Positions 49,505 to 60,373 of a DNA stretch of 64,000 nucleotides are shown piece by piece. Position numbers and translations under genes: made by a program. The number at the start of each line of letters is the position of its first letter. The stretch's first letter is position 1. The stretch is taken from positions 1 to 64,000 of the forward strand of contig NZ_BBAS01000006.1 of NCBI RefSeq assembly GCF_001311375.1, read 5' to 3'. The notes beneath the pieces were generated by a model that made no database searches, was not told the origin of the DNA, and saw only the letters and a list, made by a program, of their open reading frames with translations. The stretch is from Limosilactobacillus equigenerosi DSM 18793 = JCM 14505. GTDB lineage: Bacteria; Bacillota; Bacilli; Lactobacillales; Lactobacillaceae.

Positions 49505-52500
49505 AAGCAACTTCATACCGACGCAACGGTCCGCTTTGATGATCAATTAACGGATGCGGTCCCGGTGGCTTGGGATGTCTTTGGGTTAGGCCAACAGTTG
49601 GAACATTGGGTCTTAACAGCGGATGACCAGTTACAAGTTGGCCAACATGAGTTAACGACGCACCATGGGCAATTATTTCTAGATGATGAGCCAGCCCCAA
49701 TGGAGCAGATTGACTTACCAGCACTGAAAGTCATTTCACGACCTCATATTAATACGTACTTGGTCCAACCAACCGCCAAGCAACTGGTGGTCCAAGCAAC
49801 CTTGGGGGACCTGAGTTTGGCGACGGCTGGCGTGGCCAAATTTAAATTTGATGGCACAACTTGGCGATTAACGTTAGTCGGGCACGGGGCGACGACCTAT
49901 GTTAATCGGCAAGCAGTTACAGATTGGGATGGCGAATTTACAATTGGGACGCAACTGTATTTGGATGGAATCTTAATTGAACGGCGGGACCGGTTTTGGA
50001 AGGTGACCCCACTCGAAACTGCAGTCCAAGTTAATTTGGAGCATTTGACGCCGGTCAGGGAGATGCAGGAATTCCCGCCTGATTTTCCAGACTTTCGGCG
50101 GAGTCCCCGCATCTTCTTACGGCCACCAACACACAAAATTAAGGTCGAAAATCCGCCGCAAGCCCAAACCATGCCGAAAAATTCGGTCATGCAAATGATT
50201 ATTCCACCGTTAGATGGTGGCAGTTTATGGAGCGATGTCATTATTTACGAATTATAATTCATTCATGATGCTCGGCATGGGCTCAATGACGGTCTTAACG
50301 GCTGGCTTTTCGGTTAGCAATTACTTTACGCAGAAAAAAAAGAAGTGGCCCATAAAAATCGCGAAGCTAAGCAAGCATATCGTGATTATTTACTTGGGAT
50401 GGCGGGTGAGTTACAACAAGTCAAAGCGCAACAGCAAGCCGCCTTACAATACAATTTTCCAACCATCGATCAGTTAATTGAGTTAGTAAACCAATATGAT
50501 GCCCGAATTTACGAACGGTTAAGCTCATGAAGACTTTTTAACGGTTAGTTTAGGGCACGGGACGATTCCGGCTTCGTACCAAATTGACTACCAACAAAAA
50601 GCCGGACAGGTTCAAACCGCTTTAGAACGGCGCGTGGCCCAAAAGGTGTTGGCGCCTGCCCAGACCTTAACGCACGCACCAATTACAGTTAATTTAGCCC
50701 AGACAACATTAGGGTTAGCGGGTCCCAAAGCTAGTTTACGGACGAGTTTACAAACGTTGCTCTTCCAAATTGCGAGCTGGCATTCCTATCATGATGTTCA
50801 AATGGTAGCGCTAATTAATGAAGAAGAATATGACCAATATTGGCAAGAGTGGCGCTGGTTACCACATTTTCAATTGGATGGAGTCAATTTACGGGGGTTA
50901 GTGCATAATGCCCAAACGCGGGACATGGTCTTAAATGCCGTGTATCAGTTATTAGTGCAACGCCGCCAAGCGCAACAAGAACGAGCGGTAAAAGATGGCG
51001 ATCATTTTAAACCGCACTTAGTCTTAGTTATCGAAGAGGAAAGTTGGCTCAATGGGCATAATTTAAACGAATTTTTAAATCAAGACTTATCGGTTTACGG
51101 CGTGACAGTAATTTGGGCGAAGGAAACGACCAACGCATTGCCAGAAACGGTGACGACCTTAGTTGAATACCGCTCAAGCAAATTAGCGACGCTGGTGAAT
51201 GTAGATCAAGTTTATATGGATTTAGCATTTGAACCGCATTTACAACCAGCGGCGGATTCACTGGTCAATGCGATTAAGCGCTTAGCCAATTTAAACCATA
51301 TCGAAGTGGAACAAAATTCAATCCCTGAGTCGGTGACGTTTTTAGATTTGTATCATGTGAAGCGGGCGGAAGAATTGGCGATTATGCAACGGTGGCAACA
51401 AGCTGACACCTCGAAGACCTTAGCAGCCCCACTTGGCTTGCGGGGCAAAGACGATGTGGTGGAGCTTAATTTACATGAACGAGCCCATGGGCCTCACGGG
51501 TTAATCGCTGGGACAACGGGGTCCGGGAAGTCGGAGTTACTGCAATCGTACATGTTGTCATTAGCGGTTAACTTTGCCCCTGAAGATGTTGGGTTCCTCC
51601 CAATTGACTACAAAGGTGGGGGATGGCGAACTTGTTTGCGAACTTACCGCACCTTATGGGGATGATTACGAACTTAGATGGGGCCAGTACCGATCGGGCG
51701 TTGAAGAGTATCCACGCTGAACTTGAACGGCGGCAACGCTATTTCCGGCAGTTTGGGGTAAATAATATTAATGCCTACACCAAACTGTATAAGGAGGGAA
51801 AGGAACACCCAACTGATGATAGTTACCCCCACGAACCGCTACCCCACTTATTCCTTATTTCAGATGAATTTGCGGAATTAAAAGCCAATGAACCGGACTT
51901 TATGGATGAGTTGGTTTCAACGGCGCGGATTGGGCGGTCATTAGGGGTGCACTTAATTTTGGCAACCCAAAAACCAAACGGGATCGTTAGTGAACAAATT
52001 TGGTCCAACTCGCGGTTTAAGATTGCCCTCAAAGTTTCGGATCCAGCTGATTCCAAGGAAATTATCCATACCCCCGATGCGGCTTCGATTACCCAAGTCG
52101 GACGGGCGTACTTACAAGTCGGGAACAACGAAATTTACGAATTATTCCAATCGGCATACTCGAGTGCGGAATACAATCCGACGGACAATCAGCACGCCCA
52201 ACGGGATCAACGGCTTTGGTTGATTAATCAACTCGGCCAAGCGGAATTATTAACCCGGGATTTATCCGAAATTGATGAACCGAAGGAAAGTGAAATCCAA
52301 ACCCAACTTGAAGCGGTGGTGGATGAAATCGCCAAGGATGCTAAGCAAGCACAAGTGAAGATGCCGATGAAGCCATGGTTACCACCATTGGCAACTCATA
52401 TTGTGAGCCCGATGATTGATTGGTCACAAGAATGGCAAGCAAATCGGAATTTAGTGGTTCCATTTGCAAAGTTAGATATTCCTAGTCAGCAAAAACAAGC

Positions 52501-53978
52501 TGAGCTTAAATTTGATTTAACTAAGATGAATTCAACGGTCATCATTGGATCAGCTGGATATGGGAAATCAATGGCGCTGCAAACAATTGTGACCAATTTA
52601 GCGCGTCTTAATAATCCAGAACAGGTGCAATTCTATCTACTCGATTTTGGAACGAATGGATTATTACCATTAACTAAATTGCCACACGTTGGTGACATTG
52701 CTGGGTTTGATAATTTAGAAAAATTACATAAATTACTGAAGCAATTAATGGCAATGCTTGAACAACGGAAAACGCTCTTTCAAGAAAAAGGAGTATCCAA
52801 TTTATCGCAATATGAAGCATTAGTTGGTGAACACCTACCAGTAGTTATGATTGCAGTTGATGCGTATGATACGGTTGTCGAAAATGATAAACAACGTGAA
52901 ATAATAGATAATGTTCTAACCCAATTATTCCGGGAAGGACAAGCGGTTGGAATGTATACTATCTTAACGGCTAATCGGTACAGTAGCTTTAGGGTTGGAA
53001 TCACTTCTAATCTCACGACACGAATCGGGCTTTATATGGTTGATGAAAATGCGCCGCGGGATATGTTAGGACGAAGCGCGTTAAAACAAAGTCCAATTCC
53101 GGGACGTGGGCAACTAGAAGTAGACGGTGAAATGTTAGCAATCCAAGTTTATAGTCCAACGCAAGCAGTGGAATCGTTAGCAACAGTGAAAGCAATTGAT
53201 GACTTAGGTGAGACGATGACGGAGGCTTGGCACGGTAAACTACCTGGACGGGTACCAATGTTACCGGTTGTAGTGGATGAAGAATTCTTTATGGCTCAAT
53301 CAAGTGTAGTTAAAATGCTTCAAAATGGCTCCTTGCCAGTGGCATTGTCGAATGAAACAACGGAAGCAATTGGATTTATTCCGGACCAAATGCATTATTA
53401 TGTCTTAATGACGGAAACACCAATTCAAGAAGCAACAACTGAAAAAAATTATTATTAAAGATTTGCAAATGTTACAGCAGCAATATGATGATGTAGTAGC
53501 TAATTTAATTGATTTTGATGGGAGTTTATTACAGTACGATAGTGATCGGATGCAAGTAGTTGGTGAGGAAGAAATTACTAACTTTATGAATGCATTACAA
53601 AAAGAAATCAATGAACGAAGATTAAGTGGCAATACAGAAAAATGGTTCATCTATATTCCTAAATTTGAATATTTCTCAACTAAAGTAACGATGGATCAAG
53701 CTACCATTGAAACGATGTTACGCCAATGTTGGCAAGTAGGAATTTATTTGATTTTCCAAACTAATCAATTGGAGTTCTCACGGTCACTTAACAATTTTGC
53801 AAAAGCATTGAAGAAGAATCTTTCGGCTGGATCGCTAGGATCGCGGATTGTGGAACAACAATTAGTAAAGGCTAACTATCAACCAAATGAATCAATTTTG
53901 CCAGAAGATGGGATAAATATGTTTGTTGGCCGAAAGATTAGTCTAGCTCGATTGATTACGAGGTGGTCAGATGAGTAA
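49487..53978 (+). CDS. essC: T7SS FtsK/SpoIIIE ATPase EssC
   Basis: About 1497 residues after repairing breaks near 50215, 50335, 50524, 51621 and 53440. N-terminal tandem FHA-like domains (about 1-195), two membrane helices (MVAVYGAMSLF ... GMGSMTVLTAGFSV), then ATPase domains. D1 has Walker A GTTGSGKSELLQ, IDYKGGG, Walker B-like PHLFLISDEFAELK and the sensor ILATQKP. D2 has GSAGYGKSMALQ and VVMIAVDAYD. D3 is degenerate. EssC recognises substrates with its C-terminal D2-D3 and drives export. Composition becomes AT-richer after about 52390, where the sequence also departs from the second copy at 60374. That suggests the 3' half is a replaceable module. Confidence 0.95.
51567..52389 (+). repeat. 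essC D1 segment, copy 1 of a large direct repeat
   Basis: This 823-bp segment recurs at 60374-61196 with the same length and orientation. Differences are scattered and mostly at third codon positions. Encoded changes include LATQ/LETQ, NGIV/NGVV, NEIYEL/NETYEL and AKQAQ/AKEAQ. Similarity starts sharply at GTTAACTTTGCCCC and ends sharply at ACCACCATT, after which the two sequences encode homologous but strongly different D2-D3 domains. Confidence 0.95.
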
Positions 53979-54414
53979 GCGTAGAATTATATTGTCAATT
54001 TTGATTGGATTAGTAGTTATTTGGGGAGTGAGTGGAATGTTTATTACAAAACGACATGCAGAACAACAAGCAGTACAGGAATCCAACGAAGAACGGCGGG
54101 TACAACAAAAGTGTGCGGAATATTTGGTTCATCATTATGAAGGAATTAAGACCTTGGAAGTAAGTAGATTATATAAACCTAATTCTATTGGAGGTGGAAC
54201 ATATAGTTGTGATATAAGGATTAATGGAAAAAAAGAAGCTGTTGAAATAGGTCAGTATTCAAAGAAGAATTTTGATAAAAGTGGTCCTGATTTGCTGGGA
54301 TGGCCTGATGATTTTCCTGAATCATATAATATTATCAAGCGATTTGATGCAAATAGATCGTTATCTGCCGTGAGCGTAACATATGACAGTGAAAAATCTA
54401 AGGGAGAAGATTAA
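53971..54414 (+). CDS. Membrane-anchored small protein, candidate immunity to lipase 1
   Basis: 147 residues with one N-terminal helix (IILSILIGLVVIWGVSG) and an outside, hydrophilic domain (GGGTYSCDIRINGKKEAVEIGQ). It overlaps essC by 8 bases and the lipase gene by one base (TAATG), so the three are coupled. The lipase immunity protein in Staphylococcus aureus is also membrane-tethered with an outer domain, so an immunity role is inferred. A likeness to DUF1433-type proteins is only an impression. The MFITKRH motif after the helix recurs at the start of the DUF4176 gene at 57050. Confidence 0.55.
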   Translation: MSKRRIILSILIGLVVIWGVSGMFITKRHAEQQAVQESNEERRVQQKCAEYLVHHYEGIKTLEVSRLYKPNSIGGGTYSCDIRINGKKEAVEIGQYSKKNFDKSGPDLLGWPDDFPESYNIIKRFDANRSLSAVSVTYDSEKSKGED

Positions 54415-55771
54415 TGGCTAATACGGATAAAGATTATAATTATATTGATGAAAAAGCGTACGATATTGCTAGTAATCGAGTCCCTAACAATTTTAAAACG
54501 TATGGTAACCACAATTATAAGGTCATTGACATTGAAAATAACTCTACTAACGGAATGCAAGCCTATGCGGTGGCGCCGGTTAAAAATGGTAAAGCAGATT
54601 ATAACAATGTGGTGATATCATATGCCGGGACGGACTCAGGTGATATGAAGGATATCTTAACTGATATCGAAACAGTTGGATTGGGTTCAAAAGTAATTTT
54701 TGAACCTAAGTTATCGAGCCTGGGGCCAGTACCAGATATAAAGGGTGAATCACAATCGGTTTCGGCAGACAAATTTTATCAACGGGTTAATAAGCAAATT
54801 AAACAACATGGTGGGGTAAAGGCGCCAACAACGAGTGGTCACTCATTGGGTGGCACGTTGGCGATGTATATCGCCGCTAAACATCATTTATCCGCGACAA
54901 CTTTTAACGGTCCGGATGCGTGGAGTATGTTGACGAAGAAGGAACGTGAATATATTAAAACGCACCCAATGGATTTTATGAATTATCGAAATCCAAAAGA
55001 TATTATTGGTAACATTACAGGAAATTTTACTGGAAGTGCCAAATATGTTAAATCTAAAACATATTTTGGTTCAGAATTGGTTAAACAACTTGAGGATGTA
55101 AACGATAAGTTATTGAATGGATCACTTAAAGATAAAGGGTTAAGTACGATTGCTTCATCTTTTTCATTAGATATCGCGGCAGTTAAAGCGGCACTAGATA
55201 TCACAGTATCGATGGCTGGAAATTTGACAAAAATGGTGATATTTTACGAGTTTCTGGAAAGACGGTTAATAGTAAAACAAATCGTGAATTTGTAAAAAAA
55301 GTATCAACAAACTCGTCAAAAATTACTAACTTCAGAAGCGAAACTAAATGCTTATTATGGTTCGGGAAAAGGAATTAGCAGCGCAAAGGTTATTATGCTC
55401 GAAGCGGCCGCAGCTTATGGCATTAAAAATGCAATTATTAGTCATGCCGATGAAGGATTGACGGCAATTAACCAAATCTATAATGAAGGTAAGGAAAAGC
55501 AGGAAGCATTTGGCAAGCGGCCAAATCAGCGGCGTATAGTGTGGGGAAAGATTTAACCCCCGGTGAATGTATTGAAGCCTTAAGCGCTGGTGGTGCAACT
55601 AGGGAAACGTTAGTTACGAATTACGTTGAATTACTAAACGATAAACAAAGTCAAATTAGTGGTATCCAAGCTAATTTTGATAGTTTTGGGAGCACTTTTA
55701 GTGCCCGAATTGAAGGAAAGTTGTCACAAGATCGTGAGTTAGCGGGACAATTTGGAATTACGGTTAAATAG
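54414..55771 (+). CDS. T7SS lipase effector 1, reverse-LXG architecture
   Basis: About 452 residues after repairing breaks near 55232, 55300 and 55510. The N-terminal alpha/beta-hydrolase carries VVISYAGTDSG and the nucleophile elbow SGHSLGGTLAMY (serine at about residue 145), as in class 3 lipases. The C-terminal ~150 residues are helical (KVIMLEAAAAYGIK, GECIEALSAGGAT, FGITVK) and are homologous to the C-terminus of the second lipase, not to its catalytic domain. There is no signal peptide. This order, catalytic domain first and targeting domain last, matches the S. aureus T7SS lipase TslA. Two small helical genes follow. Confidence 0.8.
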
Positions 55772-55775
55772 AAAT

Positions 55776-56138
55776 ATGGATAAATCAGAATTACAGCAGG
55801 TTCAAGCAGCCTTAGCGAGTGAAAAAGAGGCGTATCAAAAAGAAAATCAACGTGTTAAAGATGTCTTGGAAGAAATGGTATCAGTTCGAAATCAACTTCA
55901 TGATGATTATGAAGGGATTTTAGATAACACTCTTGCATTACTGACAGATGAAGAAGATGCTGAGTTACGGAAATTAGCCATTCAAAAATATGAACAAGCT
56001 GACTCGGAATTAATGGAAGGGTATCGAAGTGCATTTAGTAAAACAATGGACGAATGGGAAGACTTTAAGGTTACAAGTCGGCGAAAACAAGCCAAATTAG
56101 AAGACCAAATAATGACATTAAAACGAAAGGAGAAGTAG
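55776..56138 (+). CDS. Helical partner A of lipase 1
   Basis: 120-residue, almost entirely alpha-helical and charged coiled-coil protein starting MDKSELQQVQAALASEKEA at 55776. It follows the lipase stop by 4 bases and precedes the second partner. It is homologous in size and style to partner A' at 59995. Such genes encode helpers that bind the targeting domain of T7SS effectors (Lap/TlaA-type). No enzyme motif. Confidence 0.65.
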   Translation: MDKSELQQVQAALASEKEAYQKENQRVKDVLEEMVSVRNQLHDDYEGILDNTLALLTDEEDAELRKLAIQKYEQADSELMEGYRSAFSKTMDEWEDFKVTSRRKQAKLEDQIMTLKRKEK

Positions 56139-56142
56139 TTAA

Positions 56143-56457
56143 ATGAGCTTAATTTCTGACATGTTTAATGGCATAGGTAAAGGAGCCGATGCGACCGTAC
56201 AGCACGCATTAAAAGAATTAAGGAAATCTTTACAGAGATCAGTAATATCGGGTAGCGTTGCACCTAAATATAAACGGAAAGCTGCTAGTAACTTTGATGA
56301 AACAATTTCAGATGCTCAAGTAATTGCCACTCAAACAAAAGCAAATATTATGGATGATGGGAACCTTGATAATTTAGCTGCCGGATTACGTGGTGGATTA
56401 GCTGAAGGGGTGTCTAGTAAAGTTAAGTCATTATCGAATGAATTTGGTAATTTTTAG
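56143..56457 (+). CDS. Helical partner B of lipase 1
   Basis: 104 residues, starting MSLISDMFNGIGKGADA. It matches partner B' at 59690 (MSLMSSLMKAVAKGDKA) in start, length, the SxxxDxxI pattern and the helical C-terminus (GLRGGLAEGVSSKVKSL against AVRGGIEVGMQRKVND). WXG100-like size without a WxG. Likely co-secreted or chaperone partner. Confidence 0.65.
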   Translation: MSLISDMFNGIGKGADATVQHALKELRKSLQRSVISGSVAPKYKRKAASNFDETISDAQVIATQTKANIMDDGNLDNLAAGLRGGLAEGVSSKVKSLSNEFGNF

Positions 56458-56466
56458 GAATAGGAT

Positions 56467-56500
56467 AAAATAAGCCACCAATAAACTGGTGGCTTATTTT
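56467..56500 (+). terminator. Terminator after effector cassette 1
   Basis: AAAATAAGCCACCA pairs perfectly with TGGTGGCTTATTTT around a 6-base loop. It ends the main T7SS-effector 1 transcript. Confidence 0.9.
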
Positions 56501-56606
56501 GTAATAGTTTGATTATTAATTTGGTATATGGGAGATCAGATGAGTAAGTAAGTGATTATTAGTTGGCGGGATAATTTGGAATTACGGGTAAATAAATGGT
56601 GATGAA

Positions 56607-57033
56607 ATGAAAAAAGAACGTTTAGATACCATGATAGAAATGGTTGAATTTTTCTTAGCGCTTTTCGCAATTGTGATGATGATTTATGAATTAGTGGTTT
56701 ATTACGCTTATTTTTTTTGCTTGGTTTTTAATTGGTAGTTGTGGACTGTTATTAGTGATTCTATTTTTACCGTTTGCAAATTTAAAATTATTGTTAGTTG
56801 GTCCCAAAACAAGGGCTGGGGTAAGGTTTTACAAGATAACAACCGGGTTAATAATATTTTGGATATTACTATTGCTTAGTGGAGATGAAAAAATGGGTTT
56901 AGCAGGACAAACTAATATTTATTTGAGATGGTTAACAATAACATTAAATGCGATTGTTGTAATACTAAGTATCGATAAGATATGGTTATATACTCACTCA
57001 GCAGCGTATAAAAATTCTAAAGCTAGTAATTAA
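56607..57033 (+). CDS. Small polytopic membrane protein, candidate immunity
   Basis: About 141 residues, four predicted helices, starting MKKERLDTMIEMVEF. One extra T near 56712-56719 splits it; repaired it reads YAYFFAWFLIGSCGLLLVIL then LKLLLVGPKTRAGVRFYKI. Membrane proteins of this kind are common immunity factors against membrane- or cell-wall-attacking effectors. It lies between the two lipase cassettes after a terminator, so a promoter must lie in 56500-56606, but none is clear. A degraded copy of the 53971 gene start (GATCAGATGAGTAAG) lies at 56534. Confidence 0.5.
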
Positions 57034-57049
57034 TAAGATGAGGTGAATA

Positions 57050-57744
57050 ATGTTTATTACGAAACGTCATGTAGATGGTCAAGAAGAACAAATAACAAAT
57101 ACATCTAATATTAATGGGCAATTATCGAAACGATTAATGTTAGATCAACTAAAAGAAAAGTTAACAAGATTCGATTTAAATGAGGATCAATTGGAGATTT
57201 TAAATGAATTATCAGACTTGTTTGCAGAACAAATTGAATTATTTGATGAAGTCGTTTTAGGAATGATAAATCAAACCAAAGAGATGGTAATTGGTCGGTT
57301 TAAGTTGACATTTAATAGTCAAAAACTAGTTACCATTAATCGAGTTACGCTGATGGCTGAAATTTTTAATCAGTTTTTGAATGAGATTAATATTTGGTTA
57401 ACGGAAATTTATCCAGTTGGATCGGTAGTGGAAATTAAGCCAGCAGTAATTAATGGGGATGAGACATTACCTTTTTCTGAACGATTATGTGTAATTATGG
57501 GGCAACGAGTGGCGTTTGAAGACGGGACGTTTGTTGATTATATTGCTTATCCATGGCCAGATGGGGTTGGATTAGAAATAGATCCAATTTACTTATGCAA
57601 TTCATTTATTAATCAACTAGTATTTGAAGGCTATAAAACTGAAGATTGGGATGATTTTTTTTAGAAACTGAACTTAGGAAACCATTTTCAACTTATGAAT
57701 ATCGGTCATTTAGTATTCCTAGAAATCTTGGTACAGAGCAATGA
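57050..57744 (+). CDS. DUF4176-type T7SS accessory protein with N-terminal extension
   Basis: About 231 residues after restoring one T near 57655. The C-terminal ~100 residues carry EIYPVGSVVEIKPA, RLCVIMGQR, DYIAYPWPDGV and QLVFEGYKTED, the pattern of DUF4176 proteins found in T7SS loci. The N-terminal ~110 residues are a helical extension (LKEKLTRFDLNEDQLEILNE) not seen in the second copy at 62778. It begins MFITKRH, repeated from the 53971 gene, hinting at a recombination joint. It overlaps the next gene. Confidence 0.6.
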
Positions 57745-58169
57745 AAATTTTAAAAAAAATTAGCAATTAGTTTAATGGGTTTAGCGATGTTAGTCGGAGG
57801 AGGATCGTTAGCGATGTGGGGTTACAGCAGATACGAGCATTATCAAATGGTAAAACAAGTTAAGGAAGCTGAGAAGCAAGGGGCATTTGATGGGATATTA
57901 GATCCAAAAAATGAACATTTTTGGACTGATACGGGCAAGTTAGCTCCGCATGCTGATTTAGTAAAATCGTATCAAATCGATTACAAATCTGTTCATCGGG
58001 GAAATCCGATGATTAGTAATCCATACGTGGATGTGGTAATTAATCATAACAAAAAAAATTAATATTAGTTGGTTATATTGATAAAGATAGTAATGGTAAT
58101 TATGTATACAATGGTGGCCCATATGGAGAATTAGAAAATTTGGTGTTTAAGGGAAAAATTGATAAATAA
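57741..58169 (+). CDS. DUF1310-like membrane-anchored protein, candidate immunity to lipase 2
   Basis: About 142 residues after repairing two A runs near 57755 and 58050. N-terminal anchor (LAISLMGLAMLVGGGSL), then YEHYQMVKQVKEAEKQ, and SYQIDYKSVHRGNPMI, IDKDSNGNYVYNGG, a layout recalling DUF1310 proteins, which are small, anchored and found beside secreted effectors in streptococci and Listeria. It ends 33 bases before lipase 2. An immunity role is inferred from position and topology only. Confidence 0.5.
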
Positions 58170-58202
58170 GTAATGAATCTTAATTAAGGAGACTTTAAAT
58201 AT

Positions 58203-59685
58203 ATGAGTAAAATTATAACTCCATATTCTAATTTAGATAAAAACGCTCAACTTTCTATGGATGAGTATGGATTTCGTGGTGATGATAAAAGGCCAAATAA
58301 ATTAGGAACAAGCGTTCAGTATATAAAGGATGGTAAACCTATAACGGTCGGTCACATCACTGAAATCCGTAATAATAAGCAAACAGGTGAAACAATGTAT
58401 GTAGTTGCGGAAGGAAAAGTACCAGGTGCAACTAGGAATAAAGATGTTAGTCATCACCAATATAATCAAGGAAAAACGGTTGTCAAAACTAATCTTACCC
58501 CGGCGCAACAGGCCCATGTTAAAAATGCTTCGATTTTATATCAAGGATCAATGGCTCCGTTTAAGAAAGGGTCGCGGGCGGATTGGATTTCGAATAATAT
58601 TCCGTTTGGATGGAAAATTTTTACAGGGGAAAAAGGACCAGCTGGCCCGCAACAATATGGATCTATTAAGAGTACAAATTCCATTCTCCATCGCTATGTA
58701 AATGCCAAATTTAATTTATATGGTCACTCGCAGGGGGATTTAATGGTCAATATGCATTTGCTGATTTGTTTAATCATGGATTAGCTAAGCGAATTAACAA
58801 CGCTTACTTTTATGAATCACCAAATGCTAATGCATTATTGAAACACCCAGTTAAGTCGAAAAAGGTCCATTTATATACCGATTTTATGGATAATATTGGG
58901 ACGCTAGGGTACAAGTTACCAACCAGTCTTGGTGCAGGGCATGCCGAGCCAATGGGAGAATTGAACCTAATGATGCCCGATAAAGGATATGGACTTATTG
59001 GTCAACATATGTTGTCTGGTTACGCACATGGGTTTAAGGTAACTATTCCGCTGGGACGTAATTATGGTAAGCAGGTCATTCAAAAGATTGTGCTCGGCTA
59101 TAATAATAAATTTTACAACATCCAGATTGGGTAAAAAATAGTGGGATTATTAATGCAGATCAATTAAAGAAAATCTACATTCGAGCACGTAAGAAAAATC
59201 AATTTATGAATGCACGGACGGATCGAAAATTAAATCATGATCTTAAACAACTGCGAGTAGCCCAACGTTCATTAGGGTGGACTAGTGGATCAATGAGTGC
59301 TAGTCAAAGGTTTTTCCTTGATGCTGAAGAAGCTTACGTAATTAGTAGTGCGATTGAAGGTTACGCAGCAACGGACATTGCAATTTTACAAGCTGATTTA
59401 GAACAAGGTAAATCAAACTTAGAGCAATTGTGGTCAACTACCCAACATCAAGCATTGTCAATTGGTAAGCATCTTAGTCACGGAGAAGTTATGTCAGCTC
59501 TGCATGAAGGTGGAGCTAGCCAGCAAACGATGGTGAATCAATACACAGAAAAATATGATAGTAAATTGGCTGAGGCACGGCAACTCAGTAATAGGTTAAC
59601 GGATCTTACGTCTACGTTTAAGGGACGAGTGGCAACTCGTTTAGCTGAGGACCAGGCGGACCGGAGTACATTTGGATTGGGGTGA
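58203..59685 (+). CDS. T7SS lipase effector 2, reverse-LXG architecture
   Basis: About 495 residues after repairing a missing G at 58736 and a missing C near 59115. The N-terminal hydrolase has the nucleophile elbow NLYGHSQGGFNGQYAFAD (serine at about residue 178), and later AGHAEPMG may hold the catalytic histidine. The C-terminal domain (GEVMSALHEGGASQQTMV, STFKGRVATRLAEDQ) matches that of lipase 1 in pattern: GE..AL..GGA, a Y-x-E, STF..R and a closing FG. The N-terminal domains are different in sequence, so the two are paralogous in targeting domain but not obviously in catalysis. Ribosome-binding site AAGGAGAC. Confidence 0.78.
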
Positions 59686-59689
59686 TTAG

Positions 59690-59998
59690 ATGTCATTAAT
59701 GTCAAGTCTAATGAAAGCAGTAGCTAAAGGTGATAAAGCGGCTGAATTAGAGTTAAAGAAAATGATTGAAAAACAGGCAATTCGGAGTTTAGGGAGAGCA
59801 AAATTTAGTCAAAGTTCATCCATTGATTCTGAAATTATGGCTAAATACAATGCCGATTTAGCGGCGTTTCAAAGTGATATCAGCGGAGCGGTTGGTAAAA
59901 TTTCATATGCAGTACGTGGTGGAATTGAAGTCGGAATGCAACGAAAAGTTAACGATGTTGTTAAAGATGATTTTCCGAAAGCAGTGTTAACAAAATGA
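59690..59998 (+). CDS. Helical partner B' of lipase 2
   Basis: 102 residues, homologue of partner B at 56143 and starting 4 bases after lipase 2. Mostly helical with Met/Lys-rich start. In this cassette partner B' comes before partner A', the reverse of cassette 1. Confidence 0.65.
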   Translation: MSLMSSLMKAVAKGDKAAELELKKMIEKQAIRSLGRAKFSQSSSIDSEIMAKYNADLAAFQSDISGAVGKISYAVRGGIEVGMQRKVNDVVKDDFPKAVLTK

Positions 59999-60341
59999 AT
60001 AAAATTGAACAAAAGACAAAAATTACGTGAATTAGATGCTAAAAAGAAAACTTTGCCTAGACAGTATCATGATCAATTAGATGAATTAACGGAAAAAAAG
60101 TAACGAATTGCAACGATATATGATTAATTTGGCTGATGAGGTTAATAGTTATTTAGATGGGGATGATTTTGATTATCGTCAGCAAACTGTTGATATGATA
60201 TATGGTTATCAAGATGAAGTTAAAGAAGTATTTAATCAGGAAAAGAATGCCGTGACAGATCAATACGAAGAGCAATTATCTAAATTAAATCGAGAAATTG
60301 AAACTGTTGAGGAAACTAGAATAGATGATGACAAACAATAA
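59995..60341 (+). CDS. Helical partner A' of lipase 2
   Basis: About 115 residues, repaired from two frames (breaks near 60012 and 60098). Coiled coil with LRELDAKKKTLPRQYHDQLDE, YRQQTVDMIYGYQDEV and SKLNREIETVEETRID. Counterpart of partner A. Overlaps partner B' by 4 bases. The gene ends 33 bases before the second essC module begins. Confidence 0.6.
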
Positions 60342-60373
60342 CTAAATTTTAAATTTTTCTATGAGATTTATCA

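Noticed and set aside
49897-50241. Minus-strand frame within essC
   Set aside because: Antisense shadow caused by the codon usage of essC.
51560-51660. Programmed frameshift at GGTGGGGGATGG in essC, since it occurs identically in both copies
   Set aside because: A G run is a known error spot for long reads and the same error would repeat at the same sequence. No slippery heptamer with downstream pseudoknot was seen. Still unresolved without better reads.
60342-60373. Attachment site at the edge of the orphan essC module
   Set aside because: No repeat of this AT-rich stretch was found next to the first copy, so no att-like pair is visible.
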